DNA of 64,000 bases from Psychrobacillus sp. FSL K6-2836 (GCF_038003085.1 NZ_JBBOOM010000001.1:1736001-1800000), one strand, 5' to 3'; positions 34,149-43,482 are shown, numbered from the stretch's first letter. A program made the numbers and translations. Notes: generated from the sequence alone by a model not told the origin.

Positions 34149-34994
34149 CTAGTTATAATCATAAAAACCTTTGCCAGATTTTCTTCCCAATTTCCCTGCC
34201 TCAACCATTCTTTTCAGCAATGGACAGGGACGGTACTTGGAGTCTCCAAAACCTTCATATAAGCTTTCGAGTGCATAGAGGGTTGTGTCAAGGCCACATT
34301 CATCAGCAAGGCGTAGAGGACCGATTGGATGATTTGCTCCAAGCTTTACTCCTCTGTCAACTTCTTCAGGGTCCGTGCCTTCCATGACTAAAAATGCCGC
34401 CTCGTTCATCATTGGAAGCAGAATACGGTTTACGATAAAGCCAGGATAATCCTGTGCAGTAACCGTTTCTTTGTTAATTGCTTTTGCATATTCCTTCACT
34501 CGAGAAAGTGTTTCCTCAGAGGTCTCAATCGAAGTAATTATTTCCAATAGCTTCATAATTGGTACTGGACTAAAGAAATGCATTCCGATCACCTTATCTG
34601 GTCGCTTTGTTACTGAACCAATAGCTGCGATAGATAATGAAGAAGTGTTGCTCGCTAATATAGCATTTGATTGAACGAGTTCATCGAGTTGTTTAAACAC
34701 CTGTTGCTTTAAGTCTAATCTTTCAGGAACGGCTTCAATGACTAAATCTACATCTTTTCCATCCTGAATGTTTGTCGAATAATGTATAGAACTATGAATT
34801 CTCTGTTCATCATCAACTGTATATCTCTCTCTCTTTAACATCGATTGAATACTTTTAGTTATAAAATTTTTTCCTCTTGTTAAATCTTCCTCTGAACGAT
34901 CTGTTAAAATTACTGGAATTCCTGCTAAAGCAAATACCTGTGCTATTCCACTTCCCATAAGTCCTGCGCCAACTATCATTACTTTCTTTCCCAT
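34149..34994 (-). CDS. 3-hydroxyacyl-CoA (3-hydroxybutyryl-CoA) dehydrogenase
   Basis: The 281-aa length is that of the short monofunctional enzymes. The NAD site is MIVGAGLMGSGIAQVFA at residues 5-21, followed by the acid at the second strand (LTDRSEED). The catalytic His is in GMHFFSPVPIMKLLEII near residue 140, and the C-terminal domain has DYPGFIVNRILLPMMNEA near 181. It oxidises (S)-3-hydroxyacyl-CoA to 3-oxoacyl-CoA for the thiolase gene 35 bp upstream in the same operon. Short-chain preference is likely for this subgroup. Confidence 0.94.
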   Translation of the reverse strand: MGKKVMIVGAGLMGSGIAQVFALAGIPVILTDRSEEDLTRGKNFITKSIQSMLKRERYTVDDEQRIHSSIHYSTNIQDGKDVDLVIEAVPERLDLKQQVFKQLDELVQSNAILASNTSSLSIAAIGSVTKRPDKVIGMHFFSPVPIMKLLEIITSIETSEETLSRVKEYAKAINKETVTAQDYPGFIVNRILLPMMNEAAFLVMEGTDPEEVDRGVKLGANHPIGPLRLADECGLDTTLYALESLYEGFGDSKYRPCPLLKRMVEAGKLGRKSGKGFYDYN

Positions 34995-35028
34995 TTCATA
35001 ACCTCATTTCTATATACTAATCTTTGAT

Positions 35029-36192
35029 TTAAAATTTTCTTACAATTACAGTAGCTCCCTGTCCCCCACCAATACATAGGGTTGCAAGTCCATATTCTTT
35101 ATTTCTTCGAATCAATTCATGTACTAAAGAAACAATGATTCTGGAACCAGAACTTCCCACAGGGTGTCCAAGAGCGATAGCTCCCCCATTAACATTAACG
35201 ATTTCTTCATTTAGATTTAGCTCTTTTATTACTGCTAACGCTTGGGAAGCAAACGCCTCGTTTAGTTCTATCAAATCTATATCCTCTAAGCGTAGATTTG
35301 CTTTTTTTAGTGCGAGCTTGGTTGCTGGGACTGGTCCTATTCCCATTACACTTGGATCGACTCCAGCAGAGGCAACGGAAATAATTTCGGCTAGAGGGGT
35401 TAAATTATATTCTTTGACCATACTTTCGGAAGCAATAAGTAAAACCGAAGCTCCATCATTTAACCCTGAAGCACTTCCTGCTGAAACACTTCCCTTCTCT
35501 TTAAAGGCAGCAGGTAACTTTTCTAATGCCTCTAATGATGTAGCACGTGGATGTTCATCGGTGAGGAATACTTCTTTTATGGTCTCAATTGGCACAATTT
35601 CTTTTTCAAAAACACCATTTTGAATAGCTGCAGCGGCTTTTACTTGGCTATTTAAAGCAAATATATCTTGTTCTTTACGAGAAATATTATACTGTTCAGC
35701 AACATTCTCAGCTGTTACTCCCATATGATAATTTTCTATCGAGCATATTAACCCATCGTGAAGTATACTATCCTCCAATTGAATGGCACCTAGCTTTTTC
35801 CCCCAGCGACTATCCTTTGAAATATAAGGAACATTACTCATACTTTCTGTTCCACCAGCTACTATTAGATTTGCTTCTCCTGCCTTTATTTGCTGATAAG
35901 CTAATGAAACAGACCGCATACCAGAGGCACATTGTTTATTAATCGTCATAGCCGGTACGGAGTTGGGTATCCCCCCCATTAAGGCAGCTTGCCTCGCTGG
36001 GTTGGCTTTCCCTCCTGCTTGATAGACGTTCCCAATAATGACTTCATCTATTTTTTCAAGTGAAACTTTCAAATCTTTGACAGTTGCTTTTATAACTTCT
36101 GCACATAATTCAGCGGAGCTGAATTGCTTCAAGCTTCCTCCAAATCTTCCTACTGCTGTCCTTAGAGCAGATACAATATATACTTTTTCCAT
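35029..36192 (-). CDS. Acetyl-CoA acetyltransferase (thiolase)
   Basis: The 387-aa thiolase has all active-site elements: Cys in INKQCASGMRSVSLAYQ near residue 87, NEAFA near 312, His in NGGAIALGHPVGSSGSRI near 342, and the second Cys in CIGGGQGAT near 372. It cleaves 3-oxoacyl-CoA with CoA to acetyl-CoA plus a shorter acyl-CoA. GAGGTGAAAT precedes the ATG. It lies between the GntP permease and the 3-hydroxyacyl-CoA dehydrogenase genes, completing a beta-oxidation-type sequence. Confidence 0.95.
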   Translation of the reverse strand: MEKVYIVSALRTAVGRFGGSLKQFSSAELCAEVIKATVKDLKVSLEKIDEVIIGNVYQAGGKANPARQAALMGGIPNSVPAMTINKQCASGMRSVSLAYQQIKAGEANLIVAGGTESMSNVPYISKDSRWGKKLGAIQLEDSILHDGLICSIENYHMGVTAENVAEQYNISRKEQDIFALNSQVKAAAAIQNGVFEKEIVPIETIKEVFLTDEHPRATSLEALEKLPAAFKEKGSVSAGSASGLNDGASVLLIASESMVKEYNLTPLAEIISVASAGVDPSVMGIGPVPATKLALKKANLRLEDIDLIELNEAFASQALAVIKELNLNEEIVNVNGGAIALGHPVGSSGSRIIVSLVHELIRRNKEYGLATLCIGGGQGATVIVRKF

Positions 36193-36228
36193 AATTTCAC
36201 CTCATCTTGTTGTCTATCAAACTACTAA

Positions 36229-37527
36229 TTATGTGAAAATCGTAAATAAAACTACGGCCAAGGCAGTTGCACACATCGTGAGTACTACGGCCATCAAGGC
36301 AACAGCAGGATAAGCCCGCTTAAAGGTTTCATGACTGATGTTGCGAATCGTTGTAACGATGTAGCCATTGTGCGGCAAGGATGCCAAACCATCAGAAGAC
36401 ATTACAGATACACGGTGTAATGCACCTGGATCTACCCCCATGTTCAAATAAATTGGAGACAGGATTGGAAGAGAGATTCCTAATCCACCTGAAGCAGAAC
36501 CAGTTAAACCTGCAATTAAGTTAATACAAATTGCCATACTTAACAGTGGTGGTCCTGGAATTTCTAAGACTGTTTCAACGATTTGCGTAAAGCCAGTCGT
36601 TAAAGCAGCAACTTTACCAAAGGCAATAACAGCACTTGTATTACAAATTGCAACAATTGCATCGTTTGACCCTTTGCCTAACACATCCCAGAATCCATTG
36701 ATAAACTTAAACATTGTCAGACACGCTATCACAATAGCTCCCAATAGAGCTAAGATTGCTGCCGTATTGGCATTAAATAATTGTGAATACGTAACCATTC
36801 CTGCAACCACAACGATTACAGGGAAAAGTGCAAGATAGATATTTGGTAGTTTTCTTTTGTTTTCTTCATCAGTCTCTATGTCTGAATCATATTTTTCAAA
36901 TTTTTCTCCTCTTTTTACCGCATTTCTAATAAGTAAATGAAGGAAGAAAGTACCCAGTATAAAGTTGAATAGAGAAGCAATCATACCGATCCAAAACCCT
37001 GAATAAGGTGTGGTACCAAAAAACTCTGTCGGCATGATATTTTGTATTTCAGGAGATCCAGGTAAAAACATTGTAAAAGTAACAGATCCAAAAACTAATG
37101 CTGCCGGTATAAATCGACGTGGTAGATTTGCATTTCTAAATAAAGATACTGCAAGTGGATAAACAGCAAAACCTACAACGAATAATGAAACTCCACCATA
37201 AGTCATAATTGCACACGCTAATACAACCGCCATTACCGCTCCTTTAGGACCAATGATTTTCATAACCCACACTGCAATTGCTTCAGCAGCTCCAGTTTCA
37301 GCCATTACCTTACCGAAAATTGCTCCAAGCAAGAACAACAAGAAATACGTGGCAAAGTAACCGGTAAAACCTTGCATATACGTTCCCGTCATTGCTTCAA
37401 TGATGTCTTGACCAGAAGTTAATGCAACAAACGTACTTGCTACTACAGCACTGATAATAATATTAATACCTTTAACTGTCATATATATTAATATTGCCAA
37501 CCCAATTAACAACATAATAACACTCAT
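36229..37527 (-). CDS. GntP-family organic-acid permease
   Basis: The start is the ATG at 37527 (432 aa), after GGGGGATG. It is a membrane protein with about 12 segments. It carries GntP hallmarks: GAIFGKVMAETGAAEAIA near residue 66, a PLAVSLFRNANLPRRFIPAALV loop near 120, FLPGSPEIQNIMP near 150, and ASGGLGISLPILSPIY near 346. The family includes gluconate and 3-hydroxybutyrate permeases, driven by proton symport. Together with the acyl-CoA genes, a short hydroxy- or oxo-acid is the likely cargo. It is the second gene of the minus-strand operon. Confidence 0.9.
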   Translation of the reverse strand: MSVIMLLIGLAILIYMTVKGINIIISAVVASTFVALTSGQDIIEAMTGTYMQGFTGYFATYFLLFLLGAIFGKVMAETGAAEAIAVWVMKIIGPKGAVMAVVLACAIMTYGGVSLFVVGFAVYPLAVSLFRNANLPRRFIPAALVFGSVTFTMFLPGSPEIQNIMPTEFFGTTPYSGFWIGMIASLFNFILGTFFLHLLIRNAVKRGEKFEKYDSDIETDEENKRKLPNIYLALFPVIVVVAGMVTYSQLFNANTAAILALLGAIVIACLTMFKFINGFWDVLGKGSNDAIVAICNTSAVIAFGKVAALTTGFTQIVETVLEIPGPPLLSMAICINLIAGLTGSASGGLGISLPILSPIYLNMGVDPGALHRVSVMSSDGLASLPHNGYIVTTIRNISHETFKRAYPAVALMAVVLTMCATALAVVLFTIFT

Positions 37528-37724
37528 CTTACATCCCCCTAACAAAGTTTATATTTATTCATTCAATTCAATTTCATAATTACTTATGTCTATAAAAAAC
37601 ACGAACGTTTATGTGATTCTACACTCGGTTATTCGCTGATACAAAATGGATTTTGTTGATTGGAGCAAAAATCAATTTTGTTCGAATTTCATTACAAAAT
37701 ACTCATTGTGAAATTGATTTCAAT

Positions 37725-38510
37725 TTATTTATTACCTGTATTAAAATTCGGACTTCTCTTCTCAATAAACGCTTTAATCCCTTCAAATGCGTCTTCATGT
37801 TGAAATGTTTTACAGAATAGTTCTGTTTCCTTAGCTATACCTTCATCGAAGGAATGCTCAAATCCATATTCCATTGCTTCTTTTATATTTCTAATTGAGT
37901 TCAAAGATTTTTCAGAGAGATTTGTTGCCCACTCTTTAGCTGCATATAATCCTTCTCCTGTTTTTGTCACTTTGTTTACTAATCCAATATTGAGTGCTTC
38001 TTTGGCATTGATACTTCCCCCAAAAAACATCAATTCCTTTGCCTTAGGTATGCCAATTAGCTTTGGCAATCTTTGAGTTCCCCCTCCCCCTGGAAAAATG
38101 CCAAGATTAATCTCAGGCAAACCAATTTGCGTATTCTCTTCTGCAATCCTTAAATCACAACTAAGGGCAAGCTCACATCCACCACCAAGTGTAAGTCCAT
38201 TTAACATAGCAATAGTGGGTTTTCTCAATCTCTCAATATAGTTAAAAAGTAGATGATTTAGCTTCACGTGTTGCACCATATCCTCACGACCAAGCCAAGT
38301 GGGGAATTCCTTAATATCTGCACCTGCCATAAACGCCTTCTCTCCGGCGCCAGTTAAAACTACTGCTTTTACAAGTGAATCTGCTTCTACTTTTTTAAAC
38401 GCCTTCAATAAACCTTGAACAACGTTTCCACTCAGTACATTTACTGGAGGATTATCAATTGTTATAATTGCCACCCTATCCTCAATTTCAACTCGAATCA
38501 ATTCGTTCAT
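37725..38510 (-). CDS. Enoyl-CoA hydratase (crotonase)
   Basis: The start is the ATG at 38510 (261 aa), eight bases after AAGAAGG; a GTG at 38519 overlaps that site. Both catalytic glutamates of enoyl-CoA hydratases are present, in GGGCELALSCD (near residue 112) and GLPEINLGIFPGGGGTQRLP (near 134-153). The oxyanion loop is AFMAGADIKEF. It hydrates 2-enoyl-CoA to 3-hydroxyacyl-CoA. It is the first gene behind the promoter at 38652-38680, and the 5' leader contains the cre and the LacI operator. This is the complete hydratase of the pathway, in contrast to the crotonase at 32191. Confidence 0.94.
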   Translation of the reverse strand: MNELIRVEIEDRVAIITIDNPPVNVLSGNVVQGLLKAFKKVEADSLVKAVVLTGAGEKAFMAGADIKEFPTWLGREDMVQHVKLNHLLFNYIERLRKPTIAMLNGLTLGGGCELALSCDLRIAEENTQIGLPEINLGIFPGGGGTQRLPKLIGIPKAKELMFFGGSINAKEALNIGLVNKVTKTGEGLYAAKEWATNLSEKSLNSIRNIKEAMEYGFEHSFDEGIAKETELFCKTFQHEDAFEGIKAFIEKRSPNFNTGNK

Positions 38511-38610
38511 TTTAAACACCTTCTTTTCAAGTTTGAATATCCTTAACCAATTTTTCTAACTGATCAATAAAATGTACTTAATGTTTTTTAAAAATTCAAT
38601 AAGTCACTTT

Positions 38611-38629
38611 ATGAATACGTATACATTAA
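38611..38629. promoter_or_regulatory. LacI-type operator, copy 1
   Basis: The 19-mer ATGAATACGTATACATTAA contains the palindromic core AATACGTAT and lies about 16-34 bp downstream of the predicted start site of the minus-strand acyl-CoA operon. An identical 19-mer occurs at 39838-39856. LacI proteins bind such CG-centred palindromes. Confidence 0.82.
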
Positions 38630-38631
38630 TA

Positions 38632-38645
38632 TGATTGCGCTTTCA
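38632..38645 (-). promoter_or_regulatory. CcpA cre site
   Basis: On the minus strand TGAAAGCGCAATCA matches the consensus TGNAARCGNWWWCA at every position. It covers the predicted transcription start of the acyl-CoA operon, a position where CcpA represses. Confidence 0.85.
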
Positions 38646-38651
38646 AAAACT

Positions 38652-38680
38652 AATATACTTTTACATTAATAGGTTGTCAA
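38652..38680 (-). promoter_or_regulatory. Sigma-A promoter of the acyl-CoA operon
   Basis: TTGACA (38680-38675) and TATATT (38657-38652) are separated by 17 bp on the minus strand. The cre and operator 1 follow immediately. Confidence 0.8.
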
Positions 38681-38717
38681 TGTTTTCCGAATATTTATTT
38701 TTCAATATATATTTGGC

Positions 38718-38746
38718 TTGTATTGATAATATCAAATATATATACT
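38718..38746 (+). promoter_or_regulatory. Probable promoter of the LacI regulator gene
   Basis: TTGTAT (38718-38723) and TATACT (38741-38746) with a 17-bp spacer, about 60 bp before the TTG start. Confidence 0.55.
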
Positions 38747-38804
38747 TTAATCGTGTGGAAATACCGGTCAAAGAAATAAAAGTAAATTTTGGAGGTTGCT
38801 AAAC

Positions 38805-39797
38805 TTGGTATCATCAAAAGATGTTGCAAAACTTGCAGGGGTTTCACAAGCCACTGTTTCACGTGTATTAAATACTCCTGAACTGGTAAAAAAACTTACT
38901 ACAGAAAAAGTAATGAATGCAATTAACGATTTAAACTACATACCAAATGCCAATGCCCGCTCCCTTGTCCAAAATAAAACTGGAACAATTGCTCTTTTAT
39001 CTGGTCCTCTCCACAATCCATTTTTCGTAGATACAACTACTGCTATTGTTAACTATGCAAGTGAAATGGATTACAGAATTCAGGTACAATTTGTAAACGA
39101 TAAAAAATTGAGCGAAGCTTATACTACTGCATTCGAGCAGAAAGTTGATGGAATTATTTTATCTTGTATTCTAAATGACGATCCCATTTTCGAAAAACTC
39201 ACCAGAATGAATATCCCATTTATTACATATAATAGAAAACATCAAAATAATAAATACTTTGTTGAAATTGATAACTTTGAAGCTGGTTACCTATCAGCGA
39301 AACATATGATTGAACAGGGTCATAAATACATTGCTTGGGTTGGGGGACCTTTAAACGTTAGTACATTTAATAATAGATACCAGGGTTTTATGCAAGCAAT
39401 TCAAGATTTTCAAATTCATTTGCCAATAGAATATATAAACATCACTGATACAACTAAAGAAGATATTTCTAAATCTTTTGATAAACTTATACATTTAGAA
39501 CAACGACCAACTGCTATTTGCGCAGGATCTGATTCGCTTGCTTTAAACTTAATTGATGATGCAACACGTGGAAATTTATCAGTACCTAATGATTTAAGCA
39601 TTATAGGTATCGATAATGTGAATCTTAGTCAACACAGCTCGATAAACTTAACTACTATTGGCAGCATCTCTGGGGAAAATTTAGGCCATCTCGCGATTGA
39701 AAAATTAATTGAAATGATAAAAGGAAAAAATAATAGTTGCGTAAAAATTACAGAACCTGTTAGACTATTCGATAGAAGTACGACTCGAAAACTTTAA
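38805..39797 (+). CDS. LacI-family transcriptional regulator
   Basis: I use the TTG at 38805 (330 aa), nine bases after GGAGG; an earlier TTG at 38796 follows that site directly. The HTH is KDVAKLAGVSQATVSRVLN at residues 5-23, followed by the hinge YIPNANARSLVQNKTGTI and a periplasmic-binding-like effector domain (SLIGIDN-type strand near 267). It stands between the two arms of the acyl-CoA/aldehyde regulon, and an identical palindrome lies before each arm, so it is almost certainly their regulator. The effector is unknown; an acid or CoA ester of the pathway is a reasonable guess. Confidence 0.93.
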   Translation: MVSSKDVAKLAGVSQATVSRVLNTPELVKKLTTEKVMNAINDLNYIPNANARSLVQNKTGTIALLSGPLHNPFFVDTTTAIVNYASEMDYRIQVQFVNDKKLSEAYTTAFEQKVDGIILSCILNDDPIFEKLTRMNIPFITYNRKHQNNKYFVEIDNFEAGYLSAKHMIEQGHKYIAWVGGPLNVSTFNNRYQGFMQAIQDFQIHLPIEYINITDTTKEDISKSFDKLIHLEQRPTAICAGSDSLALNLIDDATRGNLSVPNDLSIIGIDNVNLSQHSSINLTTIGSISGENLGHLAIEKLIEMIKGKNNSCVKITEPVRLFDRSTTRKL

Positions 39798-39826
39798 ACC
39801 CAAACTAAATTTAGTTTGGGTTTAAA
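39793..39826. repeat. 34-bp perfect palindrome after the LacI gene
   Basis: TTTAAACCCAAACTAAA and its exact reverse complement lie back to back, starting just before the LacI stop. It can form a hairpin but has no clean T-tract. It may act as a terminator of the regulator gene. Confidence 0.7.
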
Positions 39827-39837
39827 TAAAAATCAAA

Positions 39838-39856
39838 ATGAATACGTATACATTAA
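39838..39856. promoter_or_regulatory. LacI-type operator, copy 2
   Basis: ATGAATACGTATACATTAA, identical to copy 1, lies 84 bp upstream of the aldehyde dehydrogenase start. It places the plus-strand arm under the same regulator. Confidence 0.82.
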
Positions 39857-39939
39857 GGTGAATTCAGTATTTTTTTTATCTTTACTGAACAATTTATCTA
39901 GTATGGGTATATATATTATTATTACGAAAGGATGATTCG

Positions 39940-41361
39940 ATGAAAAAAAAATATTACGTGAATGGTGAATGGAAATCTTCAAGCAAATATTCAGAGCTCT
40001 TTTCTCCTCATACAAAAGAGGTCATAGCACAAATTCCACAAGCATCTCATGAGGAAGTAGAAGCAACAATTAATGTCGCATATGAGGCTAGAAAACAGAT
40101 GGAAGCACTAACTGCTTATGAACGAGCTGCTATTTTAGAGCATATTACTCAGCTATTTATTGATAATCGCCAAAAGGCAGCTGAAATTATTTCTTTAGAG
40201 GCAGCAAAACCGATTAAATATGCGTTGGGTGAAATAGATAGGACGATTGAAACATATAAATTTGCTGCAGAGGAAGCCAAGCGTTTAACGGGTGAAATGA
40301 TACCAATGGATGCTGCAAAAAATGGAGCAAATCGTTTTGGATATACAATCGAGCAGCCAATCGGTGTTATTGGTGCCATTACACCTTTTAATTTCCCACA
40401 AAACTTAGTAGCACATAAAGTGGGACCTGCAATCGCTGCTGGTAACACAATTGTTTTGAAACCGGCATCACAGACTCCTCTTTCTGCACTATTTTTAGCA
40501 GAGTTAATCGACCAAACCGCTTTGCCTAAAGGGGTATTCAATGTCGTTACAGGTAGTGGTAAAACGGTTGGAGATGCACTTGTTGAAAGTGATAAAGTGA
40601 AAATGATTACCTTTACTGGAAGTCCAGTTGTCGGAAAAGGTATCCGGGATAAGGCTGGATTGAAAAAAGTAGCACTTGAATTAGGCTCCAATGCCGGATT
40701 GATAATCGACAAAAACGTAAATCTTTCTCAAATAATACCTAAATGTGTAATGGGTGCATTCTCCAACCAAGGACAGGTATGTATCTCTTTGCAACGCACT
40801 TATGTAATGAATGAAGTATATGATGAATTTCTTGAGCAATTTTCTACTTTAACAAAACAGCTAATTATTGGTAGTCCAACGGATGAGGCAACAGATATCT
40901 CCGCTATGATTAATCCTGGCGAACAAGATCGAGCGTTAAATTGGGTTCAGGAAGCAGTAGAACAAGGTTCAGAAATTATTTCTGGTGGAACAATAGAAAA
41001 TGGCGTTTTCTTGCCTACGATTTTAACAAATGTATCCGCTACTTCGAAAGTTTCATGTCAGGAAGTTTTTGCACCGATTGTTGTAGTCAACCGTATTTCT
41101 TCTATTGAAGAAGGTATTGATGCTATCAACAATTCCGATTTCGGTTTACAGGCAGGTATTTTCACGAACGATATACAAACTGCATTTAAAGCTTCCAAAG
41201 AATTAGAGGTTGGTGGGGTCATGATTAACGACATCCCTACCTATCGCATTGATCAAATGCCTTACGGCGGAGTAAAAGAGAGCGGTACTGGAAAAGAAGG
41301 ATTAAAATATGCGATTCATGAAATGACCGAGACTAAGCTTGTCGTTTGGAACCAGCAATAA
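39940..41361 (+). CDS. NAD(P)-dependent aldehyde dehydrogenase
   Basis: A 473-aa ALDH with the general base Glu in KVALELGSNAGLI near residue 250 and the nucleophilic Cys in SNQGQVCISLQRTYV near 280. PFNFPQNLVAHKVGPAIAAG near 150 and the C-terminal PYGGVKESGTGKEG are also present. The length is usual. It oxidises an aldehyde to its acid, which the acyl-CoA ligase could activate. AAAGGATG precedes the ATG, and operator copy 2 lies upstream. It shares an operon with the iron alcohol dehydrogenase 15 bp later. The similarity class is that of lactaldehyde/succinate-semialdehyde-type enzymes; the substrate is not certain. Confidence 0.93.
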   Translation: MKKKYYVNGEWKSSSKYSELFSPHTKEVIAQIPQASHEEVEATINVAYEARKQMEALTAYERAAILEHITQLFIDNRQKAAEIISLEAAKPIKYALGEIDRTIETYKFAAEEAKRLTGEMIPMDAAKNGANRFGYTIEQPIGVIGAITPFNFPQNLVAHKVGPAIAAGNTIVLKPASQTPLSALFLAELIDQTALPKGVFNVVTGSGKTVGDALVESDKVKMITFTGSPVVGKGIRDKAGLKKVALELGSNAGLIIDKNVNLSQIIPKCVMGAFSNQGQVCISLQRTYVMNEVYDEFLEQFSTLTKQLIIGSPTDEATDISAMINPGEQDRALNWVQEAVEQGSEIISGGTIENGVFLPTILTNVSATSKVSCQEVFAPIVVVNRISSIEEGIDAINNSDFGLQAGIFTNDIQTAFKASKELEVGGVMINDIPTYRIDQMPYGGVKESGTGKEGLKYAIHEMTETKLVVWNQQ

Positions 41362-41376
41362 TAAGGAGTGTCACAT

Positions 41377-42552
41377 ATGTCTGAAAAAATTACATTACCA
41401 CCGATTAGCTATACTGGTTGGGGTTCCCTTTCCCACTTATTAGAAGAAGTTGAACGCTTTAACGCGAAAAAAATTCTAGTTATTACGGATCCATTCTTAA
41501 AGGATATAGGTATAACCAATAAAGTAGTCGATCCACTGGAAGAAACAGGTTATTCAACAGAGATTTATACAGATGTTGTTCCAGAACCACCTTTAGCAAT
41601 CGGCGAAAAATTAGTCGCTTATACCCGTGAAAATGCATTCGATTTGGTTATTGGTGTAGGCGGTGGTAGCGCACTAGACCTATCTAAGCTTGCTGGAGTC
41701 ATCGCTTCGCATGAAGGAAAAGTTGCAGATTACTTAAATTTGACCGGCACAAAGAAAGTTACAAAAAAAGGTATTCCTACCATATTAATCCCAACAACTT
41801 CTGGAACTGGTTCGGAAGTGACAAATATCTCGGTTCTTTCACTTGAAACTACTAAAGACGTTATAACACATGATTATTTATTGGCAGATGTCGCAATAGT
41901 AGATCCTGCCTTAACCATTTCATTACCACCAAAAGTAACTGCTGCAACTGGAGTAGATGCACTTACTCATGCGGTAGAATCATATATATCTAAAAATGCT
42001 AGCCCCGTGTCTGATGCATTGGCGTTACAAGCAATTCGATTAATTAGTAATTCTATCCGTACTGCAGTTACCAATGGAGAAGATAAACAAGCGCGTACAG
42101 ATATGAGTTATGGTAGCTATTTAGCAGGTCTAGCCTTCTTCAATGCAGGCGTTGCTGGAGTTCATGCGTTAGCTTATCCAATTGGTGGACAATTCCATAT
42201 AGCGCATGGTGATTCCAATGCTGTTTTACTTCCATATGTAATGGGATATATTCGTCCAAGTTGCGAAAAACGAATGAAAGATATTTACGATGCGATGGGC
42301 TTTAGCTCTGCGAATCTTTCACAAGAAGAAGCATCATACAAATGCGTTGCTGAACTGAAACGTTTAGTAGAAGACGTAAATATCCCTTCGACGTTAAAAG
42401 GATTCAACATAACTGAGGATGCACTGGATAGCTTAACAATAGATGCTCTTAAGCAGAAACGAATTCTCGCTCGTAGTCCGATGCCATTATTAAAAGAGGA
42501 TATCTATATCATCTACAAAGCCGCATTTGATGGAGTTATTATAGAAAAATAA
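41377..42552 (+). CDS. Iron-containing alcohol dehydrogenase
   Basis: The start is the ATG at 41377 (391 aa), eight bases after AAGGAG; an in-frame GTG at 41368 overlaps that site. The NAD site has GGGSALDLSK near residue 94. PTTSGTGSEVTNISV is near 135. Metal ligands lie in GVDALTHAVESY (Asp, His near 190) and in HALAYPIGGQFHIAHGDSNAVLL (two His near 260-270). It interconverts an alcohol and an aldehyde, the substrate of the adjacent aldehyde dehydrogenase. The operon ends at the terminator at 42557. Confidence 0.94.
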   Translation: MSEKITLPPISYTGWGSLSHLLEEVERFNAKKILVITDPFLKDIGITNKVVDPLEETGYSTEIYTDVVPEPPLAIGEKLVAYTRENAFDLVIGVGGGSALDLSKLAGVIASHEGKVADYLNLTGTKKVTKKGIPTILIPTTSGTGSEVTNISVLSLETTKDVITHDYLLADVAIVDPALTISLPPKVTAATGVDALTHAVESYISKNASPVSDALALQAIRLISNSIRTAVTNGEDKQARTDMSYGSYLAGLAFFNAGVAGVHALAYPIGGQFHIAHGDSNAVLLPYVMGYIRPSCEKRMKDIYDAMGFSSANLSQEEASYKCVAELKRLVEDVNIPSTLKGFNITEDALDSLTIDALKQKRILARSPMPLLKEDIYIIYKAAFDGVIIEK

Positions 42553-42556
42553 GTGC

Positions 42557-42586
42557 GGGAGCCCATTAGAGGCTCCTTTTTCTTTG
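42557..42586 (+). terminator. Terminator of the ALDH-ADH operon
   Basis: GGAGCC (42558-42563) pairs with GGCTCC (42571-42576) and is followed by TTTTTCTTT. Confidence 0.85.
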
Positions 42587-42713
42587 CACATACATAGTTT
42601 GGGACAGTTCATCTTCTGATGCTGCTTCTGAAGAACAGCTAGCATCCGATTTTTTAGTTATGGGCTATTTGCTTTTATGACCTAACGCCTGGTTTAAGGA
42701 CTCATCAGCTATC

Positions 42714-43367
42714 TTAATACTGATATTTAACAGTAACAGTTGCAGTTACAGAAATTTCTCCTTGCTCAATCGGTGTTCCCGCCTGTGAACTAGCCATCGA
42801 TAACGTCTTATAAAGTACTGGTCCATTTTGTTGCTGCTCTTCCACGATGGAAATCGGTTGTGGATATAGTGTGAGCTTCATCGTCTGAGCAATTGTTTGT
42901 GCTTTCGTTTGGGTATTTTGGAGAGCTCGCTGAAGTGCCTGTTGATAAACAAGCTCTGGATTATCTAGACCAAATTGAATTGACGATACACTATTGGCTC
43001 CATTCGCCACCGCAGTGTCGATTACTATACCAGCTTTTTCAGTATCGTCTATTTTTACCGTAAGGGCATTCGTTACCTCATATCCTCTAAATAACTGTTT
43101 TCCCTCAATAAAATCATATTGAGGAAAAATATTAAAAGCTGCTGTTTGTATATTTTCCCTTGGAATATTCAAAGCCAACAAGGATTGAATAACACGGTTC
43201 ATGATTTCTGCATTTTCTACCTGCGTTTGTTGCACCTCTTCCCCTTCCGACCTAACTTCTACTTGGAGTTGAACATAGTTAGGCAATGCCTCTACCACCC
43301 CACTACCAGTTACCGTGATGACTCGCACCATAGGAACCGAAAGTGATGGAATACCTGAATACAACAT
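42714..43367 (-). CDS. SIMPL domain (DUF541) protein
   Basis: The 217-aa protein begins with a short tail and then VRVITVTGSGVVEALPNYVQLQVEV, the first strand of the SIMPL/DUF541 fold. LNIPRENIQTAAFNIFPQYD near residue 92 and GANSVSSIQFGLDNPE near 140 are typical. The family (BP26-like) forms oligomeric rings in some bacteria, and its role is poorly known. No signal peptide is visible, unlike many homologues, so it may be cytoplasmic. AGGAGG lies seven bases before the ATG. It is divergent from the coiled-coil gene with a 115-bp gap. Confidence 0.88.
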   Translation of the reverse strand: MLYSGIPSLSVPMVRVITVTGSGVVEALPNYVQLQVEVRSEGEEVQQTQVENAEIMNRVIQSLLALNIPRENIQTAAFNIFPQYDFIEGKQLFRGYEVTNALTVKIDDTEKAGIVIDTAVANGANSVSSIQFGLDNPELVYQQALQRALQNTQTKAQTIAQTMKLTLYPQPISIVEEQQQNGPVLYKTLSMASSQAGTPIEQGEISVTATVTVKYQY

Positions 43368-43482
43368 GGAATTACCTCCTTTTTTATATGTTTATTTTCA
43401 CAACAACCTAATTTATCACAAATAAATATAACGTTCATAAAATAAGGCATAATGACTTTCCGTGTAAAAGGAGTATGGAGAA

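Noticed and set aside
38611-38629. Considered as part of an IS or MITE because it recurs at 39838
   Set aside because: Only the 19-bp palindrome is repeated, at promoter positions on both sides of a LacI gene, which fits an operator better.
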